This document shows positions 20,549 to 31,423 of a stretch of DNA of 64,000 bases, in pieces. A model generated the notes under the pieces. The model did no database searches, was not told where the DNA came from, and was given only the letters and a program-made list of their open reading frames with translations. The stretch spans positions 1,984,001 to 2,048,000 of the forward strand of contig CM062384.1 in NCBI GenBank assembly GCA_031310005.1, given 5' to 3'. Both the position numbers and the translations under genes were made by a program. Within the stretch, counting starts at the first letter, position 1, and each line of letters starts with the position of its first letter. This stretch comes from Dactylellina haptotyla. Its lineage: Eukaryota; Ascomycota; Orbiliomycetes; Orbiliales; Orbiliaceae.

Positions 20549-21368
20549 TCAATCTTTCTTCTCCATGTAGGGTAGACATGCTTCATATATTTTCTTGTAG
20601 CCAGGAAACTTGGAAATTCTCTGGAAAACACCCTCATCAATGACTCTTGTGGACTGAAGAGATCCCGCGATTAAAAAGTCTGCCATACTAGGTTGTGAGC
20701 CGAGCACAAATGGACCTTCTGCTTCGTGCGTGCGAAGCAATTCGCCCACAGCAGGCATGTTCCTTTCCGTTATGTCCCATAGTTTCTCTTCTTCTTCTGG
20801 GTCCAACATGTCTTCGAGTCGGCATCCAAGAGTAGCCTCGCGCGTACTTCGAAAGTACTCCTGCGATCGAGATGATAGAATGTTCAGCTCGCGTGGCGTC
20901 ACAGATAAGCGCATTGCGGGACCCGCTACGGCGCGTGCTTTGGTCTCAATTTCGCGGCCCAACTCTGAAGTTAGCTTTAACGGCGGATCAGGGTAGGTTA
21001 GTTCGAGAAACTCGGCAATAGGAACTGAGTCCATCATATAGATGTTGGTAGGCACATGATGAATCGCAGGAACCGTATACTTGATATGCCCTGATGCGGA
21101 TTCGCTGGGCTCAATACCTCTAGACCGTTAAATATTAGAAATATTTTTGAGCTTGGCCCTATAATGAGGCCAAGTAACAGATGTGCGTGAGTACGTACAG
21201 GTCCTTCAACACGGACTGAATATCTGGGAACTCGACGAATACGGTTTTGTAAGGGATACGCTTGTAGTTAAGCATAAGACGAATACGCCAGACAACCGGA
21301 GAGAAGCAAATACCCTTGGTGCAAGCCAAGTCGTACAAAACGATTTCAGGTACAGTTTGGGTAGCCAT
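20549..21368 (-). CDS. Glutathione S-transferase-like protein (fungal etherase/FuA type)
   Basis: Two exons in transcript order, 21368-21199 and 21119-20549, give 246 aa. The N-terminal thioredoxin-like half reads VLYDLACTKGICFSPVVWRI, then LNYKRIPYKTVFVEFPDI, then YTVPAIHH and MMDSVPIAEFLE (the cis-Pro and the Glu/Asp-Ser glutathione contact). The all-alpha C-terminal half ends with FVLGSQPSMADFLIAGSLQS, the N-capping Asp of GST helix 6. The layout matches fungal GST FuA / LigE-F etherase-related proteins, which conjugate or bind glutathione with aromatic substrates; the substrate here is unknown. The start at 21368 (MATQTVPEIVLYD) is preferred to the upstream in-frame ATG at 21449, which would add a non-conserved tail. 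Confidence 0.85.
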
Positions 21369-21502
21369 GGTTTTCGATGAAATTGTGATTATATAAAACT
21401 TGTAATGCAATAACTTATTGCGAGATCCGGGACATCCGGCAACATACATAAAGTACTAGCACCTAAAGTTAGCACTTCAGCTAATCTAGCAACCCCACCT
21501 AA

Positions 21503-21910
21503 TTAAACGAGTTTGAACGCAACCACTCCTAACTTAATTTCAAATTTATTAAACTGAGTATTATTTTTTTCCGAAAAAGCCTTTTATTGACCCAGTTCTT
21601 ATTAAGCAACTTCGGTAAAAACCTTAATATATACTTAGATACTTAATGCTAATCACAGCATCCTATAGCCTACTAAATCATTAACTAGAAGAGCTTAGAT
21701 ACGACAAGTTCTTTTCCATTTGGCACTAGTTCAAGTTAAAATTTGTGCTTGGTATAAACGGTAGTGGTAATCGTCCATGGAGACCTTTAATTAAACCAAT
21801 AAGGTTGCTTTAATAAGAATTGGATTGATAAAAGGCTATTTCCGAAAAATAATACTCAGTTTAATAAATTTGAAATTAAGCTAGAAGTGGTTGCGTTCAA
21901 ACTCGTTTAA
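21503..21910. mobile_element. Non-autonomous inverted-repeat DNA element (MITE), TTAA/TA-flanked
   Basis: Two near-identical inverted arms of about 84 bp (left 21507-21590, right about 21823-21906) begin ACGAGTTTGAACGCAACCAC and differ at only a handful of positions plus a short T-run length change. They enclose about 230 bp with no coding capacity. Both ends abut TTAA (21503-21506 and 21907-21910). Because TTAA is palindromic, this fits either a TTAA target duplication (piggyBac-like) or a TA duplication with the repeat starting AACGAG (Tc1/mariner-like, commoner in fungi). No transposase ORF is inside. The high arm identity suggests a fairly recent insertion. Class is an inference; the inverted repeat itself is read directly. 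Confidence 0.8.
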
Positions 21911-22029
21911 AGTCAGAACCGCAAAGCTCGTATTAAAATGAGCTCAGATAGGTTTAGTCTCACCCGAGAATATATACAAGAATGAATATGAGTTTATAAT
22001 GTATATTTGAAGGAATTTAAATATCAATT

Positions 22030-22133
22030 GCCTGTTTAGTTCAGTGGTAGAATTCTCGCTTCGGGTGTCAAAACCTCCATCTCATGAGATGGAAAAGTGT
22101 GAGAGGTCCCAGGTTCGAACCCTGGTACAGGCC
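22030..22133 (+). tRNA. tRNA-Pro(CGG) with a 32-nt intron
   Basis: The cloverleaf folds as acceptor GCCTGTT/TACAGGC with discriminator C, a D-arm within AGTTCAGTGGTAGAAT, anticodon stem CTCGC/GTGAG, and T-arm CCAGG-TTCGAAC-CCTGG. The loop TTCGGG plus T places anticodon CGG (22062-22064), which reads the proline codon CCG; C73 and the anticodon stem resemble eukaryotic tRNA-Pro. The intron at 22066-22097 follows position 37, the canonical site cut by the tRNA splicing endonuclease. Internal A and B boxes (TAGTTCAGTGG, GGTTCGAAC) are intact and a T6 run at 22145-22150 can terminate Pol III. Oddity: pair 7-66 is a T-T mismatch. It lies 120 bp from the MITE. Confidence 0.88.
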
Positions 22134-22144
22134 TATCTATGCTC

Positions 22145-22150
22145 TTTTTT
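22145..22150 (+). terminator. Pol III T-run terminator of tRNA-Pro
   Basis: Six consecutive T residues 12 bp after the tRNA 3' end, followed by a second T7 run, as expected for RNA polymerase III termination. Confidence 0.6.
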
Positions 22151-24447
22151 GGCTTTTTTTCAAACTTCCAATCGTTAAAAGATTCGAATTTTACATTTTT
22201 GGAAAGTCTGGAATCGAAAACCACATTGAGTTGTTGGTTTTAGCAAGGTTATGCGATATCTCGGGTTTGTGTTGGGGTGTGAGTTATTTATAGATCATTG
22301 GTAGGCGATAAGGACTGGTCTCGCAGGATAAGGACCACCTCTCACAGGAAATCCTTTCTACAGCTAGTCAAATTTGCCTTATTATTGTAAGCAAGTATGT
22401 TTCGTGCGCCGCGTTTGGCTTACGAGACAACAAGTATGTGTTGATTCGGGGAAATGCAACAGTTCCTGCAACTTGTGCTTGCACCACAGAAGCTATCAAT
22501 TGGCAGAAAACAAGAATTCGATTCGTGGTAGAGATGGCATCGATAATGAAAACACGCTTGCCAAACACTGCCCACGCGCGCAGTAGTTCTATTTTCGAAA
22601 ATTAGAAGGAATAATTCGGTCGCTAGATTAACTATCTTAGCTCATTTACAGAACGGTTAAAACAATAATGGCTATCCAGTTGCCTTGAGGTAAAGGTCAC
22701 ATCGATACGCCGAATACTTCCAGAAAGCTAATATCGACTTCAACATTGAGTATAACTTTCAATACTAGATATAGTAACTCGGAAATATTATTATTTGTAG
22801 CGTGTTTTGTAATTGTGCCCGCTTTTCCCACTACGGGTGGGTTTATTGTACTTTCTTAGAAATAACGTTTGGCGACATCTACGGGCCAATCTATATGCTG
22901 GATTCGCTATTTTAGGCCGTGTGGAAGGCACGCATGTAAAAATACCAGGATGGGGGAATCTTTCCTCCACTGTGGTGATTGTGCGCACTGAGAAATAGAA
23001 TGTGGTATAAGATTGAGCTGTATAAGGCGTGTGTAAGCACCTTGTCCCATACTCACACCTGTAAACACCACCAATCATCTAAACAACCGTTCCTTCTTAA
23101 GATTTTCTTCTTTTCTTCACGAAGTCTTTGGAAACAATCTGGTTTAAAAACACCAAAGTTAGCCTTGACTACACATTCTCAAAGAGGAAGATAAATCCTC
23201 GCAGCTGTGGCTGTTGCGATCCATATACCCAAGTGCTGGAGTTATCGTCCCTCATTCTTATATCAAGAATTATATCTCAAAATATAATCGGATTATAGAA
23301 TCTTTTGCGAGGGTTTAGTCCTGAAATTTGCCAACCATAGGAACAGGTAATAAATACGATCGAGGTGTTCATAAAAAAAATCGGTATCGTATCCTCATCA
23401 ATTAAGAGATTTCCTCTGGATTTATTAAACCCTCAGTGTATTGACTAAATATATATATACATATAATGAAAGGAAACAAAGACTACGTTTCTTCTGTTAG
23501 GTCGCTAAGAACCAGGATTCAAAAAGTTTGCGCAATTTCAGGATTCGTCGCGGTGCTAACCCTCGCCCAACGCCCACTTGAAGAGGAGGGCGCAAAAAGT
23601 ATTTAGAAAGAAAGGCTCAGACATCAAGAATAAGAGCTTCCTCGCCCACAAGTAGCATTTGGTGAAGGTTGCGAAATGCAGAGTGAACACATGCTCAAGC
23701 CTGCAGGATCTAGGATGCATATCCGCATTGCAGACAATCCTGACGGCAGAAGAACCTTTTAGCTTTCACCCCGGTGCCTGAAGCAATAAATATATACGAT
23801 AAGGTGTCTGCCAAATTTCCAAAAAGCGCGAGAGTTGATTTCGTGGAGCATGGTTTGGAGATAATGAGGGGAAATACGGTAGCTATACTTGATAAAACCT
23901 TTACCAATACTGATTTCTGTATATGAGAGCTGACCCATAGTGTCTTTTATTTGAGAATCCTTGTTGGTAGAGTCTTTGGCTATGGCATTAGCGAACGCCA
24001 GTTGGGCGCCGCAGTTGCGGATTGGCGTGTGTTGTCAGCGTGTAAACATTTTCTTGATGGCCTTTGCAAGAAAGACAAAGATATTTATTTCACTTCTTTC
24101 CTTGGTTTGGTCATGAGATTATATTTCTCCCCACAATTGCCTCCGTTCAAGATAAACCAAATGATTTCTTCCGGACTTACACTCGAGATCCGACCAGGCG
24201 CTAATATGAATTCTGCCGTTCGGGTTGAGGCTGGTGACTAAGCGAAGTCACACGGTGGCGGTGTCATGCTTTCCAGAAGGCTGTCGAACGTTCGGACCGA
24301 AGTCGCGGATTCACATCGTCTTGCCTCACCGTCTGGGCTCGGGACCATCTCCCAGAAGATACACCCTTATTACAAAGACAAATTACGCGGCCTTCCCTCG
24401 CATCACCGAGCTCGCGTTATAAAACCTTAGCAGAAATACCAACCATC

Positions 24448-25521
24448 ATGGCGTTCACCACAGATACCAAAGGCAAGGGCAAGCTAGTACCCACAGACGA
24501 AAACGACAGCAGCTCCCCGATCATGGACTCCACCGGCGACGTAACGGCTATAGGGCAGCACTGTGACGTGCCGACATGCCACCAACTAGACTTTTTACCA
24601 TTCAAATGCGGTAGTTGCGAAGGGTAGGTTCAAACCACAGGATGCGTGGGGACGGCAGTACGACCGTCCCGGACGTGCATCCCCCCACGGGGTAGACCAC
24701 GATGGTTAACGCTTTTCTTGGTATTTAGAACGTTCTGCCTCGACCACCGCACTGAAACAGCACACACATGTCCAAAAGAAGGGGAATGGGCGAAGAAGCG
24801 CCGGCAGAACTCCCTGAACAGCAAACCTACATCGATGGTATCGGGCGCCAGTATACGGCTCGGCTCCTCATCGACCCCTGGTCCCTGTGGGAATGAAGGA
24901 TGCAAAACCGTCATCAACACCCCCAAAATGATAGGTGTGGCCTGTCCAGCGTGCCGAAAACAATTCTGCCTTCCCCACAGATTACCAGCACAGCACGACT
25001 GCAAACCAGTAAGGAGTTCTGCAGCTGTAGCGGAGCAGGAAAAGAAACAGAGCGCCCTCAGCAAGTTCAAGTTATGGGCGAGCAGTGGAAGTTCTAAACT
25101 GAAGGATATCAAGGCAACACCGATTACACAAAAGCAGAAGAGTGTAGCAGCAAGGCTGGCGGAAATGAACAAGCTGAAAAGGGAAGCGAAGGGTGACGAC
25201 AAAGTCCCACAAGACAAACGCATTTATCTCTACGCCCAAGCGGAGAGCAAGTCGACATCCGCGAAGATACCAGAGGGCACCTTCTTTTACAACAAGGAAT
25301 GGAGTGTAGGCAGAGTTATGGATATCGCGGCGAAGAACCTCCAGATTCCAAACTTGAACAACCAATCAGCCGACGACGAAAAGAAATTGAGAGTCTTCCA
25401 CGTAGAAAGCGGCAGGCTTCTTAGCTTTGGCGAGAAGATTGGCGACGCCTGTGTAGATGGAAATACGGTTGTGCTACTAAGAGGTATAAAAATGGAGGAA
25501 ATGCTGGACCTCACAGGATAA
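24448..25521 (+). CDS. CUZ1: AN1-type zinc-finger protein with C-terminal ubiquitin-like domain (Cuz1/ZFAND1-like)
   Basis: Two exons, 24448-24623 and 24729-25521, give 322 aa. The first AN1 finger starts HCDVPTCHQLDFLPFKCGSC and continues across the intron as GTFCLDHR and HTCP. The second is GCKTVINTPKMIGVACPACR with FCLPHRLPAQHDC. A charged linker leads to a C-terminal ubiquitin-like region (VMDIAAKNLQIPNLN, LRVFHVESGRLLSFGEKIG, GNTVVLLRG). Yeast Cuz1 and human ZFAND1 link Cdc48/p97 and the proteasome during arsenite and proteotoxic stress; the same role is inferred. The acceptor TTTAG^A restores the CEGTFCLDH motif. The start is the first ATG of the open frame upstream of the first zinc ligand. 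Confidence 0.87.
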
Positions 25522-25801
25522 ACTTTGATACCATGGGCTTATGGCGTTAGCAGGTGTTTTATAATTATAGCAATATTCCATATTAGAATCGAAGGCTTTG
25601 TCATTATGCAACGCGGAATCTCCAACAGCATCATGGCGCAGGGTCATACCCGTGCTTACCTTATTTATATCTACCTCAAATATGGGTAAACTAGCTCCGC
25701 GAGGGGAGAATAAATAAATAAAAACCACGAAATAACACAGCTGAATACCCTAGGTACAATATTCCGCCACCAAAAATGTTATAGAGCATAGCTCCGAAAT
25801 A

Positions 25802-27376
25802 ATGCACATATTTAATAAAACTGTTGTCACGGTCCTTCTTCCCGGTTCAGCCGGAGTAGGGCAAGCGTTCTTGCTTGGCTTTCAGCTTGCGGACCAGCCA
25901 GAACTCTCCCTTACCGCATATCCTTACGCGAACCGATTGGCTGATCCTGTTGAACTAAGTGACTGCGAGCCTGGTCCTGGGCATGAAAACGTATTAGCGG
26001 TGGGTGTAATAAACGGAGTGGCACAAACTATAAAAGCAAACAGAGACCGACAGATGTACGGAATCGCCCTATGGCGAACTGAAGACTGCATAGGCGAACC
26101 AGACCTCATAATTAAATGGAGGCATGGAATACAAGGTATGCAGATTGCAAGCCTAGTAGCCTCTAACCTCGTCATGCCAGTGGGATCGTGGCTAGATTTG
26201 GAGGAGGAAAATCAAATCCTACAAAAAATAGACCCACCAGGATCGATACTCTCAGTGCCACAAAACGAGGTGATTTATTATGAAAACCGCGAATGGATTG
26301 TGGTATCCGGCGAGAGTTCCGACGCTCAGAATGCAGTGCTCTCATTGATGGAAAGAGCGGCGGACATCAGAAATCTATACAACAGTCCGCGGAATATTAT
26401 GGACATGCCTCCCACTGTCCTTGGTGATTTCCCTACATATGATACAGCAAATAACATTTTGAGCGATACCATCCCAATCCCGACACAATCGAGAGAGCAA
26501 CACCCACCGGAGATAGTTCACAGTTCGATTGAGACCCCTCCGAATCTTAAACAAAACCAATTGATAGCACATCAAACTATTGCAGAAATTATGCATGAGC
26601 TCGGTAGACTGCAGCCTATGGCTAGAATCGAGGACATTGAGCAGCAGTCGATATTGCTTCAAGGATACCTCGCCACTGCAGATAGCAGCAATCTTCACGA
26701 TCTGATAGAAAGCTGGCACAGGTTTATCCAAAATGGCGGCCGCCCGGAGAGCCTAGAGGCACATGATATTGTCGTCAAAGAAGAGGATGTTAAAATAGAG
26801 GCAGATTTGGAAAACGAACATTCTGGGATTGGCCAAGCAACCCACGATGAATTTTGGGAAGACCTGGCGCAATTCGCGGGCTATCCTGCCGAAAACCACT
26901 CTAATGATAACCAAGACTACCAAGATCCACAAGACTACTTTTATAATATGGCAGTAAATATGTTTGATGGCCGACCATCTCATGTTTCCCCAGAAGACCA
27001 ATTACGCATCTCACCTCATCTACGTGATATTCGACACCATGGTTCTCCGTCTTCAGAACGACTCTATCGCGCCAGTTTTCCAGCGCCTCCAAATAGCGAG
27101 GTTCAAACGCCAGTATTGAATCCAGTGATAAATCGAGAATATCGGGATGGTGCTCCCAATACTGGTATCCGTGATATCCACGATTACTTCTCCGGCATGA
27201 ATCTTCATATGTGGCCGGAACAGACTGCTAGCCAGGTTCAAACACAGGCAACTTCGGAGGATGGGCAAACCTGGGCGGGGCAAATTATGGAAGAGGAACA
27301 GTATATTAATGAGGAGTACACACCCGTGTCCGAACCCCCTTGGAGCCCATCCATGAATGGGCCCGGCGGTCACTGA
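25802..27376 (+). CDS. Hypothetical protein, orphan single-exon ORF (524 aa)
   Basis: I do not recognise a family. The ORF is long, intron-free and has coding-like, non-repetitive composition in one frame only, so it is very likely a real gene. Residues 8-27 are hydrophobic (VVTVLLPGSAGVGQAFLLGF) and might be a signal peptide. The first 200 residues look folded (ADPVELSDCEPGPGHENVLA, IALWRTEDCIGEPDLIIKW), with only two cysteines seen there. The rest is acidic and rich in E, Q, N and P, with probable helices (IAEIMHELGRLQPMARIED) and Tyr/Asp-rich segments, and is probably disordered. It lies between CUZ1 and the cystathionine beta-lyase gene with no functional link visible. It could be a lineage-specific secreted or nuclear protein. 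Confidence 0.65.
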   Translation: MHIFNKTVVTVLLPGSAGVGQAFLLGFQLADQPELSLTAYPYANRLADPVELSDCEPGPGHENVLAVGVINGVAQTIKANRDRQMYGIALWRTEDCIGEPDLIIKWRHGIQGMQIASLVASNLVMPVGSWLDLEEENQILQKIDPPGSILSVPQNEVIYYENREWIVVSGESSDAQNAVLSLMERAADIRNLYNSPRNIMDMPPTVLGDFPTYDTANNILSDTIPIPTQSREQHPPEIVHSSIETPPNLKQNQLIAHQTIAEIMHELGRLQPMARIEDIEQQSILLQGYLATADSSNLHDLIESWHRFIQNGGRPESLEAHDIVVKEEDVKIEADLENEHSGIGQATHDEFWEDLAQFAGYPAENHSNDNQDYQDPQDYFYNMAVNMFDGRPSHVSPEDQLRISPHLRDIRHHGSPSSERLYRASFPAPPNSEVQTPVLNPVINREYRDGAPNTGIRDIHDYFSGMNLHMWPEQTASQVQTQATSEDGQTWAGQIMEEEQYINEEYTPVSEPPWSPSMNGPGGH

Positions 27377-28036
27377 AACATTATTTCGAATGAACCTTGG
27401 TTAATTTGGCGCGGCAGGGGTGCTAAATACTTTTTCGTATTTTAAAAGCAGTGCTATCCTTTTTTTGTTGCTGAAAATCACAAGCGGTGTTGATTATCCT
27501 CTGGAATATACCCAATGGGCTGATCAATCGCGATATTGCTCAGCTCTCAAAGCTACTAGGACTTTGCCTACGGCCCCTATCTTGATCCCTCCCACTTCTA
27601 TCGGTTCTATGGGCCGGCAATGACGGTGGGCACTGGTTCTTATAACTATATTGAGCCCATGTTTATTGGGAAATTCGCATTTATAAGAGGAAATTGATAT
27701 AAGAAGAGGTGGTCCATGGGTGGATATTCAATACGAATTAACAAGATGCGAATCATTGCACCTGGGAAGAACTCTGTGGTTTACATCTGAGACTTGGAGA
27801 GCTATCATACTCGGTTTCGTGACTAGGAGCTCACCACATCATAGATTCAACAGAAAATAGATCTGGAGCTTAACGAGATTGTAATTGGTGCTGCGTAATT
27901 TTCCAGTCGCGTTCGAAATGCCATAATCATATACAGTAGGTAGGTCTATACCTCGTATCATACAAAATAATATCAAAAAACTTTTACGCCATCAAACTCC
28001 TTGCCACCTCTATCGTACACCGCTCCCAATACTCCT
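27377..28036. other. Convergent intergenic region
   Basis: This is the 3' flank of the orphan ORF and of the cystathionine beta-lyase gene. It is AT-rich; a 67-codon ORF at 27420-27623 has no recognisable features. No repeat or RNA gene was seen. Confidence 0.5.
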
Positions 28037-29501
28037 TTACAGCGTTTCCCCAGCGGCAAAATCGATCGCTTTCATACCATCAGGGGTAACACGGACGGAA
28101 CCTGCTTTAACGAGCTACAGATCGTTAGTGGTGAATATCAGACGTGAAGTAAATGCACTTACTGCAGTCTGCAAATCATCGATAAGGTCTTCGCAATCCT
28201 CGATACCGACGCACAGCCGGATAAGATCCTCGGAGAGGTTACGCTCCTTGCGCGTCTTGGCGTCGATGGAGGCATGAGACATGCGTGTGGGCACTATTCG
28301 GTCAGCGGGGGAGCGGTATGCCGTTGAGAAAGAAAAAAGAGGATAACTTACTGCTAATCAGGGAGTTGACACAACCAAAGCTGACGCTAATCGCCCAGAG
28401 GCGGGTGGTCTCGACAATCTTCTCGCTGACGTCGACGTCGCCGGTTTCGAAGCTTAACACGGCGCCGGCGCCGCGGGCCATGCTCCAGTGAAGATCATAC
28501 TGCGGATGGCTGCGCAATCCGGGGTAGCGGACCTTGAAGCCCGTGTCCTCGAGGAAGGTAGCGATTCGCATGGCGTTCGCCTGCTGCTTTTCCATGCGCA
28601 CGCCGAGGGTCTTGACTCCGCGCATGAGAAGCCACGAGTCAAACGGGCTCAGGCCGCAACCGCTGGCGTTGATTGTAAAGTAAAGTTTCTCTCCGAGGGC
28701 GAGATTGTTGACGGCAATGACGCCGGCCATGAGGTCGTGGTGGCCGGAGAGGTACTTGGTACCGCTCTCGTAGACAATGTCGGCGCCGAGGTCGAGGGGG
28801 TTTTGCAGGAGCGGGGAGAGCATGGTGTTGTCGACGGCGACGAGGGCGGCGGGGTTGATCTCATGCGCCAGGCGGGCGATTGAGGGTATGTCGACGATCT
28901 TGATGAGCGGGTTGGTGGGGGTCTCGAGCAGGACGAGCTTGGTCTTGTCGTTGACGTAGCCTCGGACGTTTTCGGGGTTGGTGGTGTCGATGTGGTGGAC
29001 GGTAATGTCGCCGTGGGTGCTGAGGTACTTTAGGAGGCGGTTGGTGCCGCCGTAGAGGTCATCCCCGGTGACGACTTGGTCTCCGGGTTTGAGCAGGCGG
29101 GAGATGACGTCCATGGCGGCCATGCCGGAGGAGACGGTGAGGCAGCGGTTGGCGGACATGATTTTGGCGAGGTGCTTCTCGAGGTGGGAGCGGGTTGGGT
29201 TTCCAGAGCGGGTGTAGTCATACTCGGAGCCACCGGCGCCGGAAGATTGCTTGAAGGTTGCGGTCTGCGTTTGTCAGCGAGGGCGATTGAAAATAAATTA
29301 AAAGATGAGACTGACCTGGTAGATTGGCATGGAGGAGGCATTGTACTGGTCGCCATGTTCGGTGTAGACCAGCTCGGTGGCGAGGGCGTACCGCTTGCCG
29401 TTGCGGGGGGTGGAGGGAGCGGGCGAGGGAGGGAGGTTGTTCCCGTCGATGTCGAGTTTGCCGAGGGCCTTCCCCAGATCGTTCGCAGGAGGAGCGGACA
29501 T
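28037..29501 (-). CDS. Cystathionine beta-lyase
   Basis: Four exons in transcript order, 29501-29316, 29264-28352, 28293-28163 and 28114-28037, give 435 aa. It is a fold-type I PLP enzyme of the Cys/Met metabolism family: YDYTRSGNPTRSHLEKHLAK, LTVSSGMAAMDVI, GDDLYGGTNRLL, LLETPTNPLIKIVDI, AVDNTMLSPLLQNPLDLGAD, and YESGTKYLSGHHDLMAG with the Schiff-base lysine in SGTKYLSGH. The sequence follows the fungal MetC/met-2/metG group more than gamma-lyases (Cys3), notably in GGTNRLL and YDLHWSMARGAGAVLSF. It cleaves cystathionine to homocysteine, pyruvate and ammonia in methionine synthesis. The N-terminal 40 residues, rich in P, S and N, are non-conserved. GC content is high over exon 2. The beta versus gamma assignment is by sequence resemblance. 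Confidence 0.88.
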
Positions 29502-30222
29502 GGCTCTTATTTGTAGCGAGCGGGCGGGCGAGTGTGTGGCTGCAGCGATAAAGGGGGGAAGGGGGTTCAGCGATGGCGCAATTCTGCAGGCGGCCAACCA
29601 GAGAGCGGGGACAGGTGTGTGGACTGCAGACGAGGACGGTTAGCTGTCGGAGTCCGGGCGGATTGCATGCCAAGTGGGGGCACCTACCGGATGCTCAATG
29701 CGTGCTCGGTGCGTGTTCAATGCGGTGCCAGCCGGGAGTATCGTCGTCGACGGTGAGGTTGAGGTTGAGGTTTGAGGTTGAGGTTGATGTTGAGGTTGGA
29801 GGGAGAGGAGATGGTGTTTGGCGGAGGCGGTCGTCCGACGTCGGATAAAAACACCGGCCAATCGAGCACGCAATCCGCATTAATCAGCCGCATCCGAACC
29901 GCATACCCGCCGGTCCAGCGAATACTTGGCCATTCGAGTGAACGAGTGCTTAGCTAGCTACCGGAGCACTCGAGCAGGTAAGGAGCGAGGAGGGTCCGTA
30001 GATGGGAGACGTCCTGCGCGGACGAGGGAGCTGGACGGTGCCGGCGGCAGGGGTCGCCTGCAGACGCGGGCTAGCTCCGTCCATCTGGCCACGACGCCCG
30101 ACCTCATCCATCGCCACTTCCTTACACATTTACACATTTGCATATTTACGGATTTGTATATTGATACATATCTGATACGTATACATAACCCAGCCGGCAC
30201 ACGCTGAGATGACCCGCTCGCG
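29502..30222. promoter_or_regulatory. Divergent promoter region of cystathionine beta-lyase and the membrane-protein gene
   Basis: About 720 bp separate two divergent start codons. The segment is GC-rich, with a GAGGTT-type repeat (29757-29802) on the + strand. ORFs present on both strands are compositional. No specific operator was identified. Confidence 0.45.
29757..29802 (+). repeat. Short GAGGTT tandem repeat
   Basis: Six-base units of GAGGTT type are repeated imperfectly between the two divergent genes, directly upstream of the cystathionine beta-lyase gene. It looks like a simple-sequence expansion. Confidence 0.6.
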
Positions 30223-31261
30223 ATGAGGCTCCCCTTCCTGCTGGCCGCCCTCGTCGGAGGCTCCCGCGCCGTCTCGTCCTCGTCCGAAGACTTCAGAGCC
30301 GCCACCTACGCCCTGGGCGACCCCGTCCCCGTCTCCTGCCTCAACCGCACCTTGTACGTTCCCCTCTCTCTCTCTCTCTCCCGTTGCATCCTACTGATCC
30401 TCTATCCGCAGGGAGTCCGGCGAACACGTAACCGACGAGCACGGCATCCTCCAGTATATCCCCTTCCTCACCTGCGGCGAGACCGGCCGCGCCCTCGAGT
30501 TCAAGTACCTCTCCGAGGACCCCGTCAACTGCACCGTCAAGGCCATCAGCGACGATGTCTTCCACCTCTGGGAGTTCTACATCCACAACGACTCGCCCCT
30601 CGCCTGTCGCGTGCCCGCCCGGCCCCCCAACGGCGACCGCCCCATCACCGGTGACGTAGGCGTCGAGGCCGGCGAGTGGATCCCGTTCAGTACGAACCAA
30701 ACTCTCGCTCAGATACCGGCACGTGCTAGCTAACCCGCTATATGCGCAGTCATCTCCCTCACCGGCAAGCTCGACCTCACCCACCTCCACATCTCCACCA
30801 CCCTCAACGTCATCATGCACACCGGCGTCTTCTCCCAGAATGCCGCCGAACTCCTCTACCCGGGCACCATCGACTCCGCCACCGCCTACTCCGTATCCCC
30901 CAACGTCGACTCCACCCGCATCATCATCGGCGACGACCTTCCCCTCCGCTTCAAAATCCGCTGGTACACCGGCACCGACCTCCCCCTCTCCGACTCCGCC
31001 GTCAACGACTGGGGCAAGAACAGATGCTACGGCGAGCATGTCACCCTCTCCACATTCATGTACTGCATCCTAACCGCCATATGCACCACCATCGCCTGCA
31101 CCGCCTGGTTCCTGGGGTTCGAATTCCCCAAACGACTGAGGAGAGTGAGAATAGGCAGCGCCACCAGCAGCGGCTACGCCCTGAGCTCCAACAATGGCTA
31201 CGCGGCTGTCCCCAACGGCGGAAGCCCGGGGCCGGGAGGCTGGTATACCAAGAAGGATTGA
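30223..31261 (+). CDS. Predicted type I membrane glycoprotein, function unknown
   Basis: Three exons, 30223-30353, 30412-30689 and 30750-31261, give 306 aa. The N-terminus is a signal peptide (MRLPFLLAALVGGSRAVS). A lumenal or extracellular part of about 220 residues follows, with N-glycosylation sequons NRT and NCT and cysteines around FLTCGETGR, NCTVKAI and PLACRVPA. One membrane span (TFMYCILTAICTTIACTAWF) precedes a short basic tail (FPKRLRRVRI) that ends in a Gly/Ser/Asn-rich stretch. The overall look is of a conserved fungal ER or Golgi membrane protein, but I do not recognise a named family. All three exons keep one frame with canonical introns. The sequence is GC-rich relative to its neighbours. 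Confidence 0.8.
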
Positions 31262-31423
31262 TTTGGATTCTTTTTCTTTATCTGATTTAGCGCGTTCATT
31301 TTGAAAATAAAATTTACATCTGTAGCATATATCACATTGCATTATCTAAATTTACGATTTATCCGGAACACCCGCTCAAAATATGACCCCCACAAAAGAA
31401 AACCAACACCGAGACGAGAAACG

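Larger units (their letters stand above)
21369..24447. other. AT-rich gene-free stretch holding a MITE and a tRNA gene
   Basis: About 3 kb without a supported protein gene. It contains the inverted-repeat element at 21503-21910 and the tRNA at 22030-22133, both listed separately. The rest (22.2-24.4 kb) is AT-rich, with many stops in all frames and only short ORFs; none shows a family motif. It could be eroded repeat DNA or simply intergenic. Confidence 0.5.

Noticed and set aside
12629-21368. Metabolic gene cluster (acyl-CoA ligase, CoA-transferase, GST)
   Set aside because: The genes are standard housekeeping members with mixed orientation and a methyltransferase for translation factors between them; no backbone synthase or pathway regulator is present.
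30341-31039. 232-codon minus-strand ORF across the type I membrane protein gene
   Set aside because: It is the antisense shadow of the GC-rich spliced gene; the Val/Gly/Glu-rich product has no domain, whereas the + strand shows a signal peptide, sequons and a membrane span.
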